Source of the DNA: Gemmataceae bacterium
Lineage (GTDB): Bacteria; Planctomycetota; Planctomycetia; Gemmatales; Gemmataceae
Direction: 5' to 3'
Assembly: GCA_009692005.1 (NCBI GenBank)
Contig: SHZZ01000010.1
Coordinates: 23,930-87,929 of the forward strand
DNA: 64,000 nucleotides
A program made the position numbers and the translations under genes. Within the stretch, counting starts at the first letter, position 1; each line of letters starts with the position of its first letter. This document shows, piece after piece, positions 33,622-43,604 of the stretch. The notes under the pieces were generated by a model. It did no database searches and was not told the origin of the DNA. It saw only the letters and a program-made list of their open reading frames with translations.

Positions 33622-36600
33622 ATGACTGAGCCTGTCCGCCCCATTGAAATGCACCTGTCTACAGGCAGCTTTCATGATCTGGCCCGGGCGGAGAAGAACC
33701 GCGACTTGATCCGTGCCCGGCTGGGCCAGGAAAATTTCCAGAGACTGGCGCTAGGGTTCAATGCCTCCCTTCCCTGGCTGGCCGACCCAGACCGCGCCCT
33801 CAATAACCTGGAGCAATTCCTGGCCCACCCGGGCGCCACGCCGTTCCTTCCCCAAGTTCTCGAAAACCAAGACAGCATCCTTCTGAACCTCCTGCAGGTC
33901 TTTGCCTCCAGCCAGTCCTTCAGCGATCTTCTCACGCTCCACCCGGATTGCATCGTCATGCTGGGCGTGCCCTTAAGGCAAACCCCCAGCCTGATGGAAC
34001 TGACGGTGGAATTGGGCCAGGCGGTGGGCCAACCTGCCGACGATGCCTCGGTCCTAAGGGAACTGCGCCGCTTCAAACAGCGACATACCCTCAGGATTGG
34101 CGGCAACGATATCTTGCGCAACCGCCCCCTTGAGGAAGTCACCCTGGATATCTCGCGCCTGGCGGAAGCCTTGGTTCAGGTGGCGCTCGAGGCCGCTTGG
34201 GCCAACCTGGAAAAGCGCTTTGGAATCCCCCTTTCCCGCCAGGGAAGTAAAGCCTCCTGCGCGGTTTTTGCCTTCGGCAAACTCGGTGGAGAAGAACTGA
34301 ATTATTCCAGCGACATCGACCTCATGCTTCTCTTCGACCACGAAGGAACCACCACGGGAAATGGAGCTCGCAAACTCGACAACGCCGATTTCTTCGCCCG
34401 ACTAGCCGCCGAACTTATTCGCCTTCTCTCCTCCCACACGGAGCGCGGCTGGTGCCTCCGGGTCGATTTCCGCTTGCGACCGGAAGGGGAAAAAGGGCCC
34501 CTGGCTCGCTCCATGCAAAGCGCCTTGGCCTATTACGATTCCTACGGCAGAACCTTCGAGCGCCAGGCGCTGATCAAAGTGCGGCCCATCGCCGGCGACC
34601 CGGTTCTGGGGCAGGAATTCCTGAAGGCAATTGCCGGATTCGTTTACCGCAGGTACCTAAGTTTTGCCGAGATCAACGAAATCAAAGCGCTCAAACGGCG
34701 GATCGAACAGAATTCCCAACGCCAGGGGTTGGAAACCCGCGATGTCAAAGTGGGCCGCGGGGGCATTCGCGACATCGAGTTCACCATTCAATTCCTGCAG
34801 TTGCTTAATGGCGAAGGATTGCCGCAAGCACGCCAGGGCAACACTTTGCTGGCCATGCAGGCGCTGGAACGGGCCGGCTGCCTGACCGACCAGGAACTGC
34901 GCGTGTTGGAGGATTCCTACCGCTTCCTGAGAAAGACAGAACATCGGCTGCAGGCGCTGTTTAACTTGCAAACGCACAAGTTTCCTGAAGGGGAGCGGGA
35001 AATCCGCGCCTTGGCCCTGCGCCTGGGCTTCGCTGACGACCTAGAGGAAGGATTGTCCGCGCAGGAAAAGTTCCTGACCAGTCATCGTGAAAAAACCACC
35101 GTCACCCACCGCATCCTCGACCACCTGCTGCACCAAACTTTTGAAGGCGGCCCCGAATTGGCTGTCCCGGAGTCTGACCTCCTTCTCGACCCCAACCCCG
35201 AGCCGGAAACCATCCAGCAGACGCTGGGGAAATATCCCTTTAAGAATTGCCAGGCGGCCTATTTAAACCTGACGCAACTGGCCCGCGAGGATGTCCCCTA
35301 CCTCTCCACGCCTCGCTGCAGGCACTTCCTTGCTTCCATTGCCCCGGACTTATTGGAAGCCATCGCCAGCGCCCCGGACCCAGACATGGCGCTGGTCAAT
35401 CTGGAAAAGGTCTCCGCCTCACTGGGTGGTAAAACCGTCTTGTGGGAACTCTTTAGTTTCAACCCGCCCAGCCTGCGCCTCTATGTCGACCTCTGTTCCT
35501 GGAGCCAGTTCCTTTCGGAAATCCTCATCAACAACCCAGGCATGATCGATGAACTGCTCGACTCGTTGGTCCTGGATCAGCCGCGGAAAAAAGAGGATTT
35601 CGACCATGAACTGTTGGAGTTGTGCCGCAATGCCGACGACCTCGACCCAATTCTCCACAGCTTTCATGACAAAGAACTGCTGCGGATTGGCGTGCGCGAT
35701 ATTCTCGGGAAAGACACTGTCCACGCGACCCTGGGCGAGTTGACTGCCCTGGCGGAATCGGTCCTTAACTTTGTCGCAGACGCTGAGATGGAAGCGTTGC
35801 AAAAGCGCTGGGGCAGGCCACTTCTTTCCCAGGGCCCGCGGAGTGGCAGGCCCTGCAGGCATGTGATTGTTGGATTGGGCAAGCTCGGCGGCAAGGAAAT
35901 GAACTATCACAGCGACCTTGACCTCTTGATCCTTTATGAAGGCGAGGGCAAGCCGGAAAAGAGCGGGGCCGGGCCAGGTGACAACCAGGCTTTCTTCACG
36001 CTCTATACGCAAAACCTCATTCGCGGCCTGGCTCGCCTCGGACCCTTGGGAAAACTTTATGAAGTTGATATGCGGCTGCGTCCGACCGGCGCCAGCGGCA
36101 GCCTCGTCCTACCCTTGCAGGAATTCACCCGCTACCATTCCCAGGAACTGGAGCCAAGGCTGTGGGAAAGGCTGATGCTCACTCGCGCCCGCATTGTGCA
36201 GGGGGACAAAGAGTTTGGCGCTGAAGTGATGATAAATATTCACAGGGTGGTTTGCGGCGGGGTCTGGAATGCCGCATATGTGCCCGAAGCCAGGTCGATG
36301 CGCGACAAGCTTCAGGCCAGTAGGCACTCACGCGATTTGAAACGCGGGGCGGGCGGCATGGCGGATGTCGAATTCCTCGCCGAGCTTCTGCAAATCCGCC
36401 ATGGCCGGGGCTTGAAGCAGCCGATCGAGCCCAACCTGCAGTGTTCTCTTGCCCTTCTTACCCGCGAGGGAATTCTTACACCTGACGAGCACCAGCGTTT
36501 GGCCCAGGGATACAACTTCCTTTTAAAAGTACAAAGTAGGCTGCGCATCGTTCACAACCTGGCCATCAATGCCATCCCGGAGAAAAAGGAAGAGGCGGCA

Positions 36601-36717
36601 AAACTGGCGCGAAGGCTGGGCTACAGCCACGACGCTTTTCAACAAACACTGGAAGCGCACCAGCGGGAAATTCGCCAGGTATTTGACCAGGTTCTCAACC
36701 GGATTGCTTTGGGTTAA
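33622..36717 (+). CDS. glnE: Bifunctional glutamine synthetase adenylyltransferase/deadenylase
   Basis: The 1031-residue product has the two-lobed GlnE design. Each half has a nucleotidyltransferase domain with a GKLGGxExNYxSDxDLxxL motif: FGKLGGEELNYSSDIDLMLL near residue 220 and LGKLGGKEMNYHSDLDLLIL near 755. Each is followed by a helical domain with G-G-I/M-R/A-D-I/V-E-F. The enzyme adds and removes AMP on glutamine synthetase to control nitrogen assimilation. Its last four bases overlap the end of convergent mfd. No glnA or glnB is nearby. Confidence 0.95.
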   Translation: MTEPVRPIEMHLSTGSFHDLARAEKNRDLIRARLGQENFQRLALGFNASLPWLADPDRALNNLEQFLAHPGATPFLPQVLENQDSILLNLLQVFASSQSFSDLLTLHPDCIVMLGVPLRQTPSLMELTVELGQAVGQPADDASVLRELRRFKQRHTLRIGGNDILRNRPLEEVTLDISRLAEALVQVALEAAWANLEKRFGIPLSRQGSKASCAVFAFGKLGGEELNYSSDIDLMLLFDHEGTTTGNGARKLDNADFFARLAAELIRLLSSHTERGWCLRVDFRLRPEGEKGPLARSMQSALAYYDSYGRTFERQALIKVRPIAGDPVLGQEFLKAIAGFVYRRYLSFAEINEIKALKRRIEQNSQRQGLETRDVKVGRGGIRDIEFTIQFLQLLNGEGLPQARQGNTLLAMQALERAGCLTDQELRVLEDSYRFLRKTEHRLQALFNLQTHKFPEGEREIRALALRLGFADDLEEGLSAQEKFLTSHREKTTVTHRILDHLLHQTFEGGPELAVPESDLLLDPNPEPETIQQTLGKYPFKNCQAAYLNLTQLAREDVPYLSTPRCRHFLASIAPDLLEAIASAPDPDMALVNLEKVSASLGGKTVLWELFSFNPPSLRLYVDLCSWSQFLSEILINNPGMIDELLDSLVLDQPRKKEDFDHELLELCRNADDLDPILHSFHDKELLRIGVRDILGKDTVHATLGELTALAESVLNFVADAEMEALQKRWGRPLLSQGPRSGRPCRHVIVGLGKLGGKEMNYHSDLDLLILYEGEGKPEKSGAGPGDNQAFFTLYTQNLIRGLARLGPLGKLYEVDMRLRPTGASGSLVLPLQEFTRYHSQELEPRLWERLMLTRARIVQGDKEFGAEVMINIHRVVCGGVWNAAYVPEARSMRDKLQASRHSRDLKRGAGGMADVEFLAELLQIRHGRGLKQPIEPNLQCSLALLTREGILTPDEHQRLAQGYNFLLKVQSRLRIVHNLAINAIPEKKEEAAKLARRLGYSHDAFQQTLEAHQREIRQVFDQVLNRIALG

Positions 36718-39700
36718 CCGGTGGCTTCTTCACCCAGGGTTGGTCCTTCCACAAGGGAAGCTTCCTTGTCCCCCCCTCGTAATTGCGTCATTAATAGCTG
36801 GTAAAGCCGCTCCGGCTGATCCTCGACCTTTTGCAACTTGCAGTAAATTGTTTCCCCATCGACCACGCGCAGCCGGTTCTTGCTTCTCAAGGCCAGAGCC
36901 GACGCTTTTTTCGCGTTGCGGTAGGTGAATACCAGGTGCGTGGGGCCGGTGGAATTCGGCCCAGGCCGTTCCAGGTGAATCATGGACACCTGCCAGCGCG
37001 AGGCCAAAATCCGCACCTGAGCCAGGCGAATCAGCCACTTGGTCATGGGGGGCGCCGGACCGAAGCGGTCTTGCAACTCCGTCTGGAAGTCGGCCAGTTG
37101 CTCGAGTTTGCGAATGCGTGCCAGACGGCGGTAGACCTCGATCCTCGGCTTCTGACCGCTGACATAATCCCGGGGCAGATAGGCCGGCCAATCAAAATCA
37201 AGGTGAACTTCCAGCGGCGCCCGCAGGGGAACATTCTTCATCTGGCGAACCGCGTTCTCCAAGAGCTGGCAATACATCTCGTAACCCACCGTGGCGATGT
37301 GCCCGCTTTGCTGCGTGCCAAGAATGTTCCCCGCCCCGCGGATCTCCAGGTCGCGCAGGGCAATTTTGAACCCCGCTCCCAGTTCGGTGTACTCTTCAAT
37401 CGCCTTCAATCGCCTGGCGGCGTCCGGCGACACGGTTCGTCCGCTATCCAAAAGCAAATAGGCATAGGCCCGCCTTTGCTGCCGACCCACGCGCCCGCGC
37501 AACTGGTGCAGGTCCGCCAGGCCATAAATGTCGGCATCGTCGATGAAGATCGTGTTGGCGTTGGGAATATCCAACCCGCTTTCAATAATCGTCGTGGCCA
37601 CAAGGATGTCGACCCGCCTCTGCAGAAAGCGCACCATGCCGTCTTCCAATTCATGCTCATTCATTTGGCCATGAACAATGGCCAGCGAGGCCTCCGGCAC
37701 CAAGGCCCGCAGCTTGTCCGCCACTTTTTCAATATCGTGGACGCGATTGTGAACGAAATAAATCTGCCCCTCGCGGTTTAGCTCGCGCAAAATGGCATGC
37801 CGGATCATGTCCCGGTCCCAGCGCACTATCCGGGTTTCTATCGCCTGGCGCTCGGCGGGAGGTGTTTCCAAATTGCTAATGTCGCGAATACCCAAAAGCG
37901 ACAGGTGCAGCGTTCGCGGAATCGGGGTGGCGGTCATCGTCAAAATGTCAGTTTTTTCCCGGAAGGCTTTCAGCTTCTCCTTGTGCTCCACGCCAAAGCG
38001 CTGTTCCTCATCAATGATTACTAAGCCCAAGTCCTTGAACTTCACATCCTGGCTAAGCAGCCGGTGCGTGCCGATCACGATGTCGACAGCGCCGGATTCC
38101 AGCCGTTTCAGGATGTCGCGCTGTTCCCCATGGGTGCGGAAGCGGTTCAAGCATTCCATGGTGAAGGGGTAGCCCGCCATCCTTTGAGAAAAAGTGCGCA
38201 AGTGCTGTTCGGCCAGCACGGTAGTGGGGACGAGTACAGCGACTTGTTTTCCATGATCAATGGATTTGAAAGCGGCGCGGATTGCCAGCTCGGTTTTGCC
38301 ATACCCCACATCGCCGCACACCAGCCGGTCCATTGGCCGCGGGTGCTCCATGTCTTTTTTGATCTCGGCAAGTGAGGTGAGCTGGTCCGGCGTTTCCTGG
38401 TAGGGAAAGGAAGCTTCGAATTCCTTTTGCCAATCGGTGTCGCTGGGGAAGGCGAAACCGGGCTGGGTTTCTCTCAAGGCTTGCAAGCGAAGCATTTCAC
38501 ACGCCATATCCATGACTGCTTGCTGCACTTTGGCTTTGCGGTTGCCCCAACCGGTGCCGCCAAAGCGCGACAATTCCGGCTCCTGTCTGGAACCGCCCAC
38601 ATACTTTTGCACCAGGTCGATCTTGGCAGCGGGAACATACACTTTCACTCGGTCGCGAAATTCCAGAATGAGGTGCTCTTCCCCCTTGACCCCGGGTTGA
38701 AAGGAGGAAGTCTCGTGGTCTCCCTTTTTTTTCTCGAGAATCTCCATGCCGAGGAATCGAGCAATGCCATGACTGACATGCACGACCAGGTCGCCAGCGT
38801 TGAGATCGAGAAAGCTGTCGATGGCGCGGGATTCGAGTTTCCTCCTGGCCACGGGAGGCGCCGTCGTTTCCTCCTTGCGAAACAAAGCATGAGAGCCCAG
38901 CACGGCGGTGGAACCCTGGCCATCCTGGCCCACCAGGCGAAAGCCATGGCGGACAAGGCCCAGGCCAAAGCGCAATCTTCCCTCCTGGCAGACGCGTGAC
39001 GGCGCCAGCACCTCCCCCAGGCGGTGAGCCTCGGCCTCGGTGGAGCAGGCCACCAAAAGTTGGTCCCGCGCCGCGGCCAAATCGAGTTCTTCCCGCACCC
39101 GGGAAGCCTCGCCGCTGAAACGCTCCACGGATTCCACCTTTAAATGCAAATGGATCTCGCCAGAAGTCCTCGGCATGGCGGACAAATAAAGGGTCGGCTG
39201 CTTTTGCAAAAGGGCAAAGGCCCCCTGCGTCGTGTACAGCCCCTGGACAAAGCCCATGCGATCCAAGTAATGCTTGCCCTGATCTTGCAATTCTTCCGGT
39301 TCCACCAGGATGACAACCGTGCCGGGTTGCAGATGATCGGATAGATGCCCCCTTGGAGGTTCACTCCCGCCCCGGGATATCCCCATCACCCGGGCTTCCT
39401 CCACCTGGCTCAGGCTGCGCTGAGTTTCCGCCGAGAACTCTCGGATGGTGTCGATTTCTTCCCCAAAGAAATCCACTCGGATCGGCTGGCTGGCATCGGG
39501 AGGGTACAGGTCGAGGATGCCCCCTCGTCGGGAAAACTGACCCGGCACTACCACCGCCTCGGTCGGTTCATAACCCGAATCCACCAGCCAGCGCGTGAGC
39601 TGCTCCGGGTCAAAGGCGCTTTGTTTTCTCAACACCAGGGATTGTGAGGCAATCTCTTCCTTGGAAGGGACGGCTTGCAAAAGAGCCTGAATCGTTGAAA

Positions 39701-40070
39701 GGATCAGAGTTGGCCCGAAGCCGGTTTGCAGGGACTTGATAAGGCGCAATCGCGAAGACGAAAGTTCCCCTCGGACTTCTAGTTTACCCGTGAAATCGTC
39801 GTCAGCTTGGAACACTTCCGGTTCGGTCCCGGAGAAGGCGAGCAGCTCGGCTTTCCAGTTTTCCAAATCGGCAGGGTGGGAGATCACAACCAGAAGGGGA
39901 AATTTCCGCGGCAGGGCCAAGGCGGCGCAGCAAAGTGAGGATGAAGAACCCCAGGCCCCATCAATGGTTGCTGAAGACCCCGAAGCGAGGGTATTCAGGA
40001 TTTTTTGCATCCCTTCCTGAGCCGCGAATGCGGTGGTTAAACCGCGCAGTGGATTTCCTTCCTGACCCAT
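36714..40070 (-). CDS. mfd: Transcription-repair coupling factor Mfd
   Basis: The 1118-residue product contains the full Mfd layout. A UvrB-like N-terminus comes first, then a CarD-like RNA polymerase-interacting domain near 430-520 (FLDLNAGDLVVHVSHGIARF). The superfamily II translocase follows with Walker A GDVGYGKTE near 588, DEEQRFG near 688, TATPIPRTL, VHNRVHDIEKVA and the VGRQQRRAYAYLL region. A TRCF C-terminal domain ends the protein. It displaces stalled RNA polymerase at lesions and recruits UvrA. It is convergent with glnE. Confidence 0.96.
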   Translation of the reverse strand: MGQEGNPLRGLTTAFAAQEGMQKILNTLASGSSATIDGAWGSSSSLCCAALALPRKFPLLVVISHPADLENWKAELLAFSGTEPEVFQADDDFTGKLEVRGELSSSRLRLIKSLQTGFGPTLILSTIQALLQAVPSKEEIASQSLVLRKQSAFDPEQLTRWLVDSGYEPTEAVVVPGQFSRRGGILDLYPPDASQPIRVDFFGEEIDTIREFSAETQRSLSQVEEARVMGISRGGSEPPRGHLSDHLQPGTVVILVEPEELQDQGKHYLDRMGFVQGLYTTQGAFALLQKQPTLYLSAMPRTSGEIHLHLKVESVERFSGEASRVREELDLAAARDQLLVACSTEAEAHRLGEVLAPSRVCQEGRLRFGLGLVRHGFRLVGQDGQGSTAVLGSHALFRKEETTAPPVARRKLESRAIDSFLDLNAGDLVVHVSHGIARFLGMEILEKKKGDHETSSFQPGVKGEEHLILEFRDRVKVYVPAAKIDLVQKYVGGSRQEPELSRFGGTGWGNRKAKVQQAVMDMACEMLRLQALRETQPGFAFPSDTDWQKEFEASFPYQETPDQLTSLAEIKKDMEHPRPMDRLVCGDVGYGKTELAIRAAFKSIDHGKQVAVLVPTTVLAEQHLRTFSQRMAGYPFTMECLNRFRTHGEQRDILKRLESGAVDIVIGTHRLLSQDVKFKDLGLVIIDEEQRFGVEHKEKLKAFREKTDILTMTATPIPRTLHLSLLGIRDISNLETPPAERQAIETRIVRWDRDMIRHAILRELNREGQIYFVHNRVHDIEKVADKLRALVPEASLAIVHGQMNEHELEDGMVRFLQRRVDILVATTIIESGLDIPNANTIFIDDADIYGLADLHQLRGRVGRQQRRAYAYLLLDSGRTVSPDAARRLKAIEEYTELGAGFKIALRDLEIRGAGNILGTQQSGHIATVGYEMYCQLLENAVRQMKNVPLRAPLEVHLDFDWPAYLPRDYVSGQKPRIEVYRRLARIRKLEQLADFQTELQDRFGPAPPMTKWLIRLAQVRILASRWQVSMIHLERPGPNSTGPTHLVFTYRNAKKASALALRSKNRLRVVDGETIYCKLQKVEDQPERLYQLLMTQLRGGDKEASLVEGPTLGEEATG

Positions 40071-40220
40071 GGAAAATCAACTACCTCACCGTTTACTTGG
40101 CGCCAGGGACAGTTTAACAAGTATAAGCCTGGCAGTCCCCTGAACCGAGTGTAATACCAGACAGGAAATTAGGCGAGCGGAGGTCCTCAGCCGGCGAAGC
40201 CAAGAAGGTTTTTCGATTGT

Positions 40221-40261
40221 GGCAAATCGATGTTTGCCAGCTTTTAACGGCCGTCCGTTAA
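40221..40261. promoter_or_regulatory. Two adjacent perfect inverted repeats, possible operator
   Basis: GGCAAA-TCGATG-TTTGCC (40221-40238) and TTAACGG-CCGT-CCGTTAA (40244-40261) lie five bases apart in the 390-base gap between mfd (leftward) and the methyltransferase gene (rightward). Neither is followed by a T-tract. I see no gene in this gap (40071-40460). Confidence 0.4.
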
Positions 40262-40460
40262 GTTCCTCCCATCCCGGTTAAATTGCCAGATAACACCCTG
40301 TTCATTTGTCAGGCCCGATAATTGGCGATTGCATCTGGAATTTCTCCTGTTAACCTGAACAAATCGGAATAAAACAAGAAAAACAAGGAAGTTATGGCAT
40401 GGGCCACCTACGGCCATTTTTGAGAACTCGCCGGAATTAACAGGTAAGGAAATTCCCACC

Positions 40461-41135
40461 GTGACCACCAAACTCACCCCGACAGAAAAAAAATGGAACC
40501 CCCTGGGGGAAACGCGCAGTTTTTTGCGCCAGGCCAAAGAGCAATTCGGCACGACTGGGGCGATCCTACCCAGCAGCGGCTATCTGGCCCGTGCCATTTG
40601 CCAATCGCTTCGCGGAGAACGCGGGCCGTGGAACATTTTGGAAGTTGGCCCTGGCACTGGCGCCATCACCCGGGAGATCGCCCGCGCCATGAGGCCTGGG
40701 GATAAGTTGCTGGCGGTCGAAATTAACCAGCGCTTTGCAGACCACCTGCGCCAAGAATTCGAAACCAAGAATTGTTTTGACGCGGTGCGCCAGCAAATTG
40801 AGGTGCAGTGCGGGCGGTTGGAAGACACGGCGGGGGAAGCGAGTTACGATTGCATCATTTCCGGTTTGCCGATGAACAATTTCGATGGGGAAATGGTGCG
40901 GAATATTTTTCAGGTGTTCCGCAGGTTGTTAAAACCTGGCGCCCCTTTGAGCTATTACGAATACCTGGGCATCCGCGATTTGAAATACCCCTTTGTCAAG
41001 AAGGGGGAAAAGAAGCGCCTGAGCGAGATCAGCCAAATCGTCAACGAAGAGATCCTTAATCATCAGGTCCGCTTCCGGCGGGTGTGGCTGAATATCCCTC
41101 CTGCTGCAGTGCGGACTTTGGTCCTTAAACCGTGA
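40461..41135 (+). CDS. Class I SAM-dependent methyltransferase, PmtA-like phospholipid methyltransferase candidate
   Basis: The 224-residue product has a SAM-binding motif I, NILEVGPGTGAITREI (about 58-73), and the acidic end of beta-2, LLAVEIN. The preceding TTGAILPSSGYLARAI and the motif IV region DCIISGLPMNNF match the pattern of PmtA-type phosphatidylethanolamine N-methyltransferases and KsgA-related enzymes; the C-terminus lacks an rRNA dimethylase domain. It begins with GTG at 40461, preceded by AAGGA. A phospholipid substrate is an inference from these motifs. It shares a bidirectional terminator with the convergent Cys-rich gene. Confidence 0.75.
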   Translation: MTTKLTPTEKKWNPLGETRSFLRQAKEQFGTTGAILPSSGYLARAICQSLRGERGPWNILEVGPGTGAITREIARAMRPGDKLLAVEINQRFADHLRQEFETKNCFDAVRQQIEVQCGRLEDTAGEASYDCIISGLPMNNFDGEMVRNIFQVFRRLLKPGAPLSYYEYLGIRDLKYPFVKKGEKKRLSEISQIVNEEILNHQVRFRRVWLNIPPAAVRTLVLKP

Positions 41136-41210
41136 GGCAGTCCTCTGGCGCTTTAAAAGGACAAGAACCCTTCCTGCCAGGTGCGGTTATTTCCAGCCAT
41201 CAATAAAACA

Positions 41211-41241
41211 AAAAAGGGGCCCGGTTTCCCGGACCCCTTTT
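41211..41241. terminator. Bidirectional terminator
   Basis: GGGGCCCGG and CCGGACCCC form a 9-bp stem (one mismatch-type G-T on the minus transcript) around TTTC, with A-rich and T-rich flanks. It can stop the rightward methyltransferase transcript and the leftward Cys-rich transcript, which ends at 41270. Confidence 0.85.
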
Positions 41242-41269
41242 CCATTAGGTTCTTGTCAGAACCATCGGG

Positions 41270-42196
41270 TTATTTGCAGCAAGATTTCTTCTCGCCGCAG
41301 CCCCCGAACTTATCCTTCAGGCTAGCCAGCTTGCAGCGCAGGCCGCCAAACTTGTCCTTCAGGCCGTCGAGGATGCCGCACTTCGGAGCGCAAGGATCGC
41401 AGACCTTAACCTGCTTCTCCACGCACTTCTCCACCATCTTGCAGCACTTCACTTTTTCCTGGTGAGGAACGCACTTCATCACTTTGCGGGTGGCTTCGTA
41501 AGCGACCTTTTTCGGCACGCAGACAAAGTACTTTTCGGTCTTGGTTTCGGTCACACATTTTTTGTGGCAGACCTTTACCTTGACCTCTTTGGCCACCTTC
41601 TTGCAAACATTGACTTTCACTTTGCAAGGAACGCATTCGGTAACCCGTTCCATGCGGGTGACTTTGCATTCTTCCATCACCTTGTTGGCAACCCAGCAGC
41701 GGACAGTGCGAGTTTTCTGTTCGCACTTCGGTTCGCAGCAATCGTTGCGGTTCAAGATGCCCTTGACCCTGTCAAGGATGCTGGGCCCACAAGGAACTTC
41801 CTTGCATTCCCAATGGCCTTTATCCACGCACTTTTTCACGATGCAGGTGACCGGTTTGCAAGTGGTCACTTTCTTCATGATGGTCTTTTCCTCGCAGGAG
41901 CGAACCCATTCGCAAACCGTGCGGGTTTCTTCCTTGATCTCATTGACCCATTTTTTCACATTACAAGTGCGAGTCCGTTCTTCCTTGACCCATTCACACT
42001 TGTGAGCCGTGTACTTTTCCTCAACGCATTCCCGTTTGTAAACGGTGCGAGTGGATTCCGAGTACTCGGGGACCAAAACCTTATAGGTGATGGTGCGGGT
42101 TGCGGGTGCGGGAGTGTCTTCTGCCCGGACGACGCTAGCCGTCGTGGCCATGAAGAAACTCGCCAACAATGCGATGTGGGCGCGCTTCCAAAACAT
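41270..42196 (-). CDS. Secreted cysteine-rich planctomycete protein
   Basis: The 308-residue product has a signal peptide (MFWKRAHIALLASFFMATTASVVRA) and then 32 cysteines in about 280 residues, mostly single and spaced every 6-12 residues within imperfect K-V-x-x-C-V/K repeats rich in Lys, Glu, Thr and Val. No CXXCH heme motif is present. Cys-rich secreted proteins of this type have been linked to the planctomycete cell envelope, where disulfide cross-links may replace structural strength from peptidoglycan. AAGGAG lies six bases before the ATG at 42196, so the longer frame from 42340 is rejected. A strong terminator follows. Function not proven by sequence. Confidence 0.8.
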   Translation of the reverse strand: MFWKRAHIALLASFFMATTASVVRAEDTPAPATRTITYKVLVPEYSESTRTVYKRECVEEKYTAHKCEWVKEERTRTCNVKKWVNEIKEETRTVCEWVRSCEEKTIMKKVTTCKPVTCIVKKCVDKGHWECKEVPCGPSILDRVKGILNRNDCCEPKCEQKTRTVRCWVANKVMEECKVTRMERVTECVPCKVKVNVCKKVAKEVKVKVCHKKCVTETKTEKYFVCVPKKVAYEATRKVMKCVPHQEKVKCCKMVEKCVEKQVKVCDPCAPKCGILDGLKDKFGGLRCKLASLKDKFGGCGEKKSCCK

Positions 42197-42506
42197 ATCT
42201 TCTTCTCCTTGATAATGCCGTTTCGTCGAACCGGGTTCACACCCAACCGCTGGGGGAATTGGTTTCGAGAAGACTTCTATCTGTTGGGAAATATGCCCAA
42301 CTGGTGACGATTGGCAAAAAAAAGAGTGTTGCAGAAACAAGAATGGGTGCGGGGAGTCTGCCGGTTATTACACTCCTTCGGATTGCGCTGCCGCTTTCCC
42401 CAGGGGAAGCTCTCCCGTCTGGGTAGGAAATGACCTCGGGAGGTATTTTTTACCCAAATGGTCCCTTGTGAAACTTTCCCGATTCAATGATGAAAGTTTT
42501 TCCTGA
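42197..42506 (-). other. Intergenic leader upstream of the Cys-rich gene
   Basis: 310 bases between two leftward genes. An 8-bp inverted repeat AAACTTTC/GAAAGTTT (42468-42496) lies just after the CPBP gene but lacks a T-tract. No gene is supported. Confidence 0.4.
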
Positions 42507-43580
42507 TTACCCCAAAAGCAGGGCCAGCCAGGCGCCGCCAACGAAAAAAGCCAGGCCAACCAAAGTCAAAACCCAGGCCAGATAGCCAGGCGTTGGGTAG
42601 ACAACCCGGGTTTCCATTTCCTTAGGGGGGTAAGCCACGGTGGGAAAGGGCGGGGTCCAAGTGGGGGGGGAACCTGGTGCGATTCCTTCCAACCTGGCCC
42701 GCGAAAGGTAAAGTGCAGCGCCCCCCAAGGCTAACAGCATTGCCGCCCCGCCATAAACAAACAGGGGATAGTTGCTGCCAGCTTTTTCCAACTGCGACAA
42801 AAACTCCAGGGGCGGGCCATCCTTGCTGACCTGAAGCATGCTCAAGCTGTTGTTTAAAAAGTGCAGCAGAATGGGCATCCACAGGGAACGGGTACATAAG
42901 TACACCCCATGCAAAACCATTCCCATGGCGGTGGCGTAGACCACTTGCCTCGGTTCCACATGCATGATGCCAAATAACAGTGAAGTGAGGAAAACCCCGC
43001 CGATTACCCCATGATTTGCCACCAGGCCCCGGCCGAGAAAACCCCTGCACCAAAGCTCCTCCCCCAGGGCAGGGCCAATACCAATGATGCTCACCCCCAG
43101 CCACCAGGGCCAATGGGAAAAACTTCCCACCGCTTTTTCCATGTGAATGATCTCGGGCAAGTACGGGCGCACCAATTTATCCATCCCCTCGCCCAGGAAA
43201 ACCAGGGCGGGAAACAAAGCCAGAGTTAAAACAACTTGCGGCCAACCGGGCCAGCGCAAGGCAATACGCCTGGGCCAATCTTTGCCCGCGGTCAGGCGCA
43301 ACACCACGATTCCAACAATAACTGTCAGGCACTGGGAAAGAGCCAGACCCGGAGCCAGGATAAACGCGTAGTCGGGGGAGCCTTGGAAATTCTCTCCTTG
43401 AACCTGGTCGAGGAAGCCGCCAAAATTCCCCGACTTCCACGCCTGGAACAAGATCAATCCCACCACCAGCAACCCGCCAGGCACCTGGGTGGCGAGAAGG
43501 AAAAACAAAACCCAGAGGACGGCCCAAGGCGCTGAAGGGTGCGGTGGCTTGAAATTCAGTTGTGGCGCGGCTTCACTCAT
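42507..43580 (-). CDS. CPBP family intramembrane metalloprotease
   Basis: The 357-residue product has about eight hydrophobic segments and the three motifs of the CPBP (Abi/Rce1-like) family: E174-E175-x3-R179 (GEELWCRGF), F-x3-H207 (FGIMH) and H240-x3-N (HFLNNS), which together form the membrane-embedded catalytic site. Family members cleave prenylated or other membrane peptides; in bacteria many are of unknown role. The last 60 residues include a proline-rich loop and a final membrane helix. It lies 24 bases upstream of nothing co-directional except the gap before the Cys-rich gene, and just downstream of the 43605-45152 gene. Confidence 0.88.
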   Translation of the reverse strand: MSEAAPQLNFKPPHPSAPWAVLWVLFFLLATQVPGGLLVVGLILFQAWKSGNFGGFLDQVQGENFQGSPDYAFILAPGLALSQCLTVIVGIVVLRLTAGKDWPRRIALRWPGWPQVVLTLALFPALVFLGEGMDKLVRPYLPEIIHMEKAVGSFSHWPWWLGVSIIGIGPALGEELWCRGFLGRGLVANHGVIGGVFLTSLLFGIMHVEPRQVVYATAMGMVLHGVYLCTRSLWMPILLHFLNNSLSMLQVSKDGPPLEFLSQLEKAGSNYPLFVYGGAAMLLALGGAALYLSRARLEGIAPGSPPTWTPPFPTVAYPPKEMETRVVYPTPGYLAWVLTLVGLAFFVGGAWLALLLG

Positions 43581-43604
43581 GAGCAGGATTGTTCCCAGGC
43601 AGCT

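Noticed and set aside
41462..42307. 281-codon open frame on the plus strand
   Set aside because: Antisense to the Cys-rich gene, which has a signal peptide, SD site and terminator; the Phe/His-rich product is the mirror of Lys/Cys codons.
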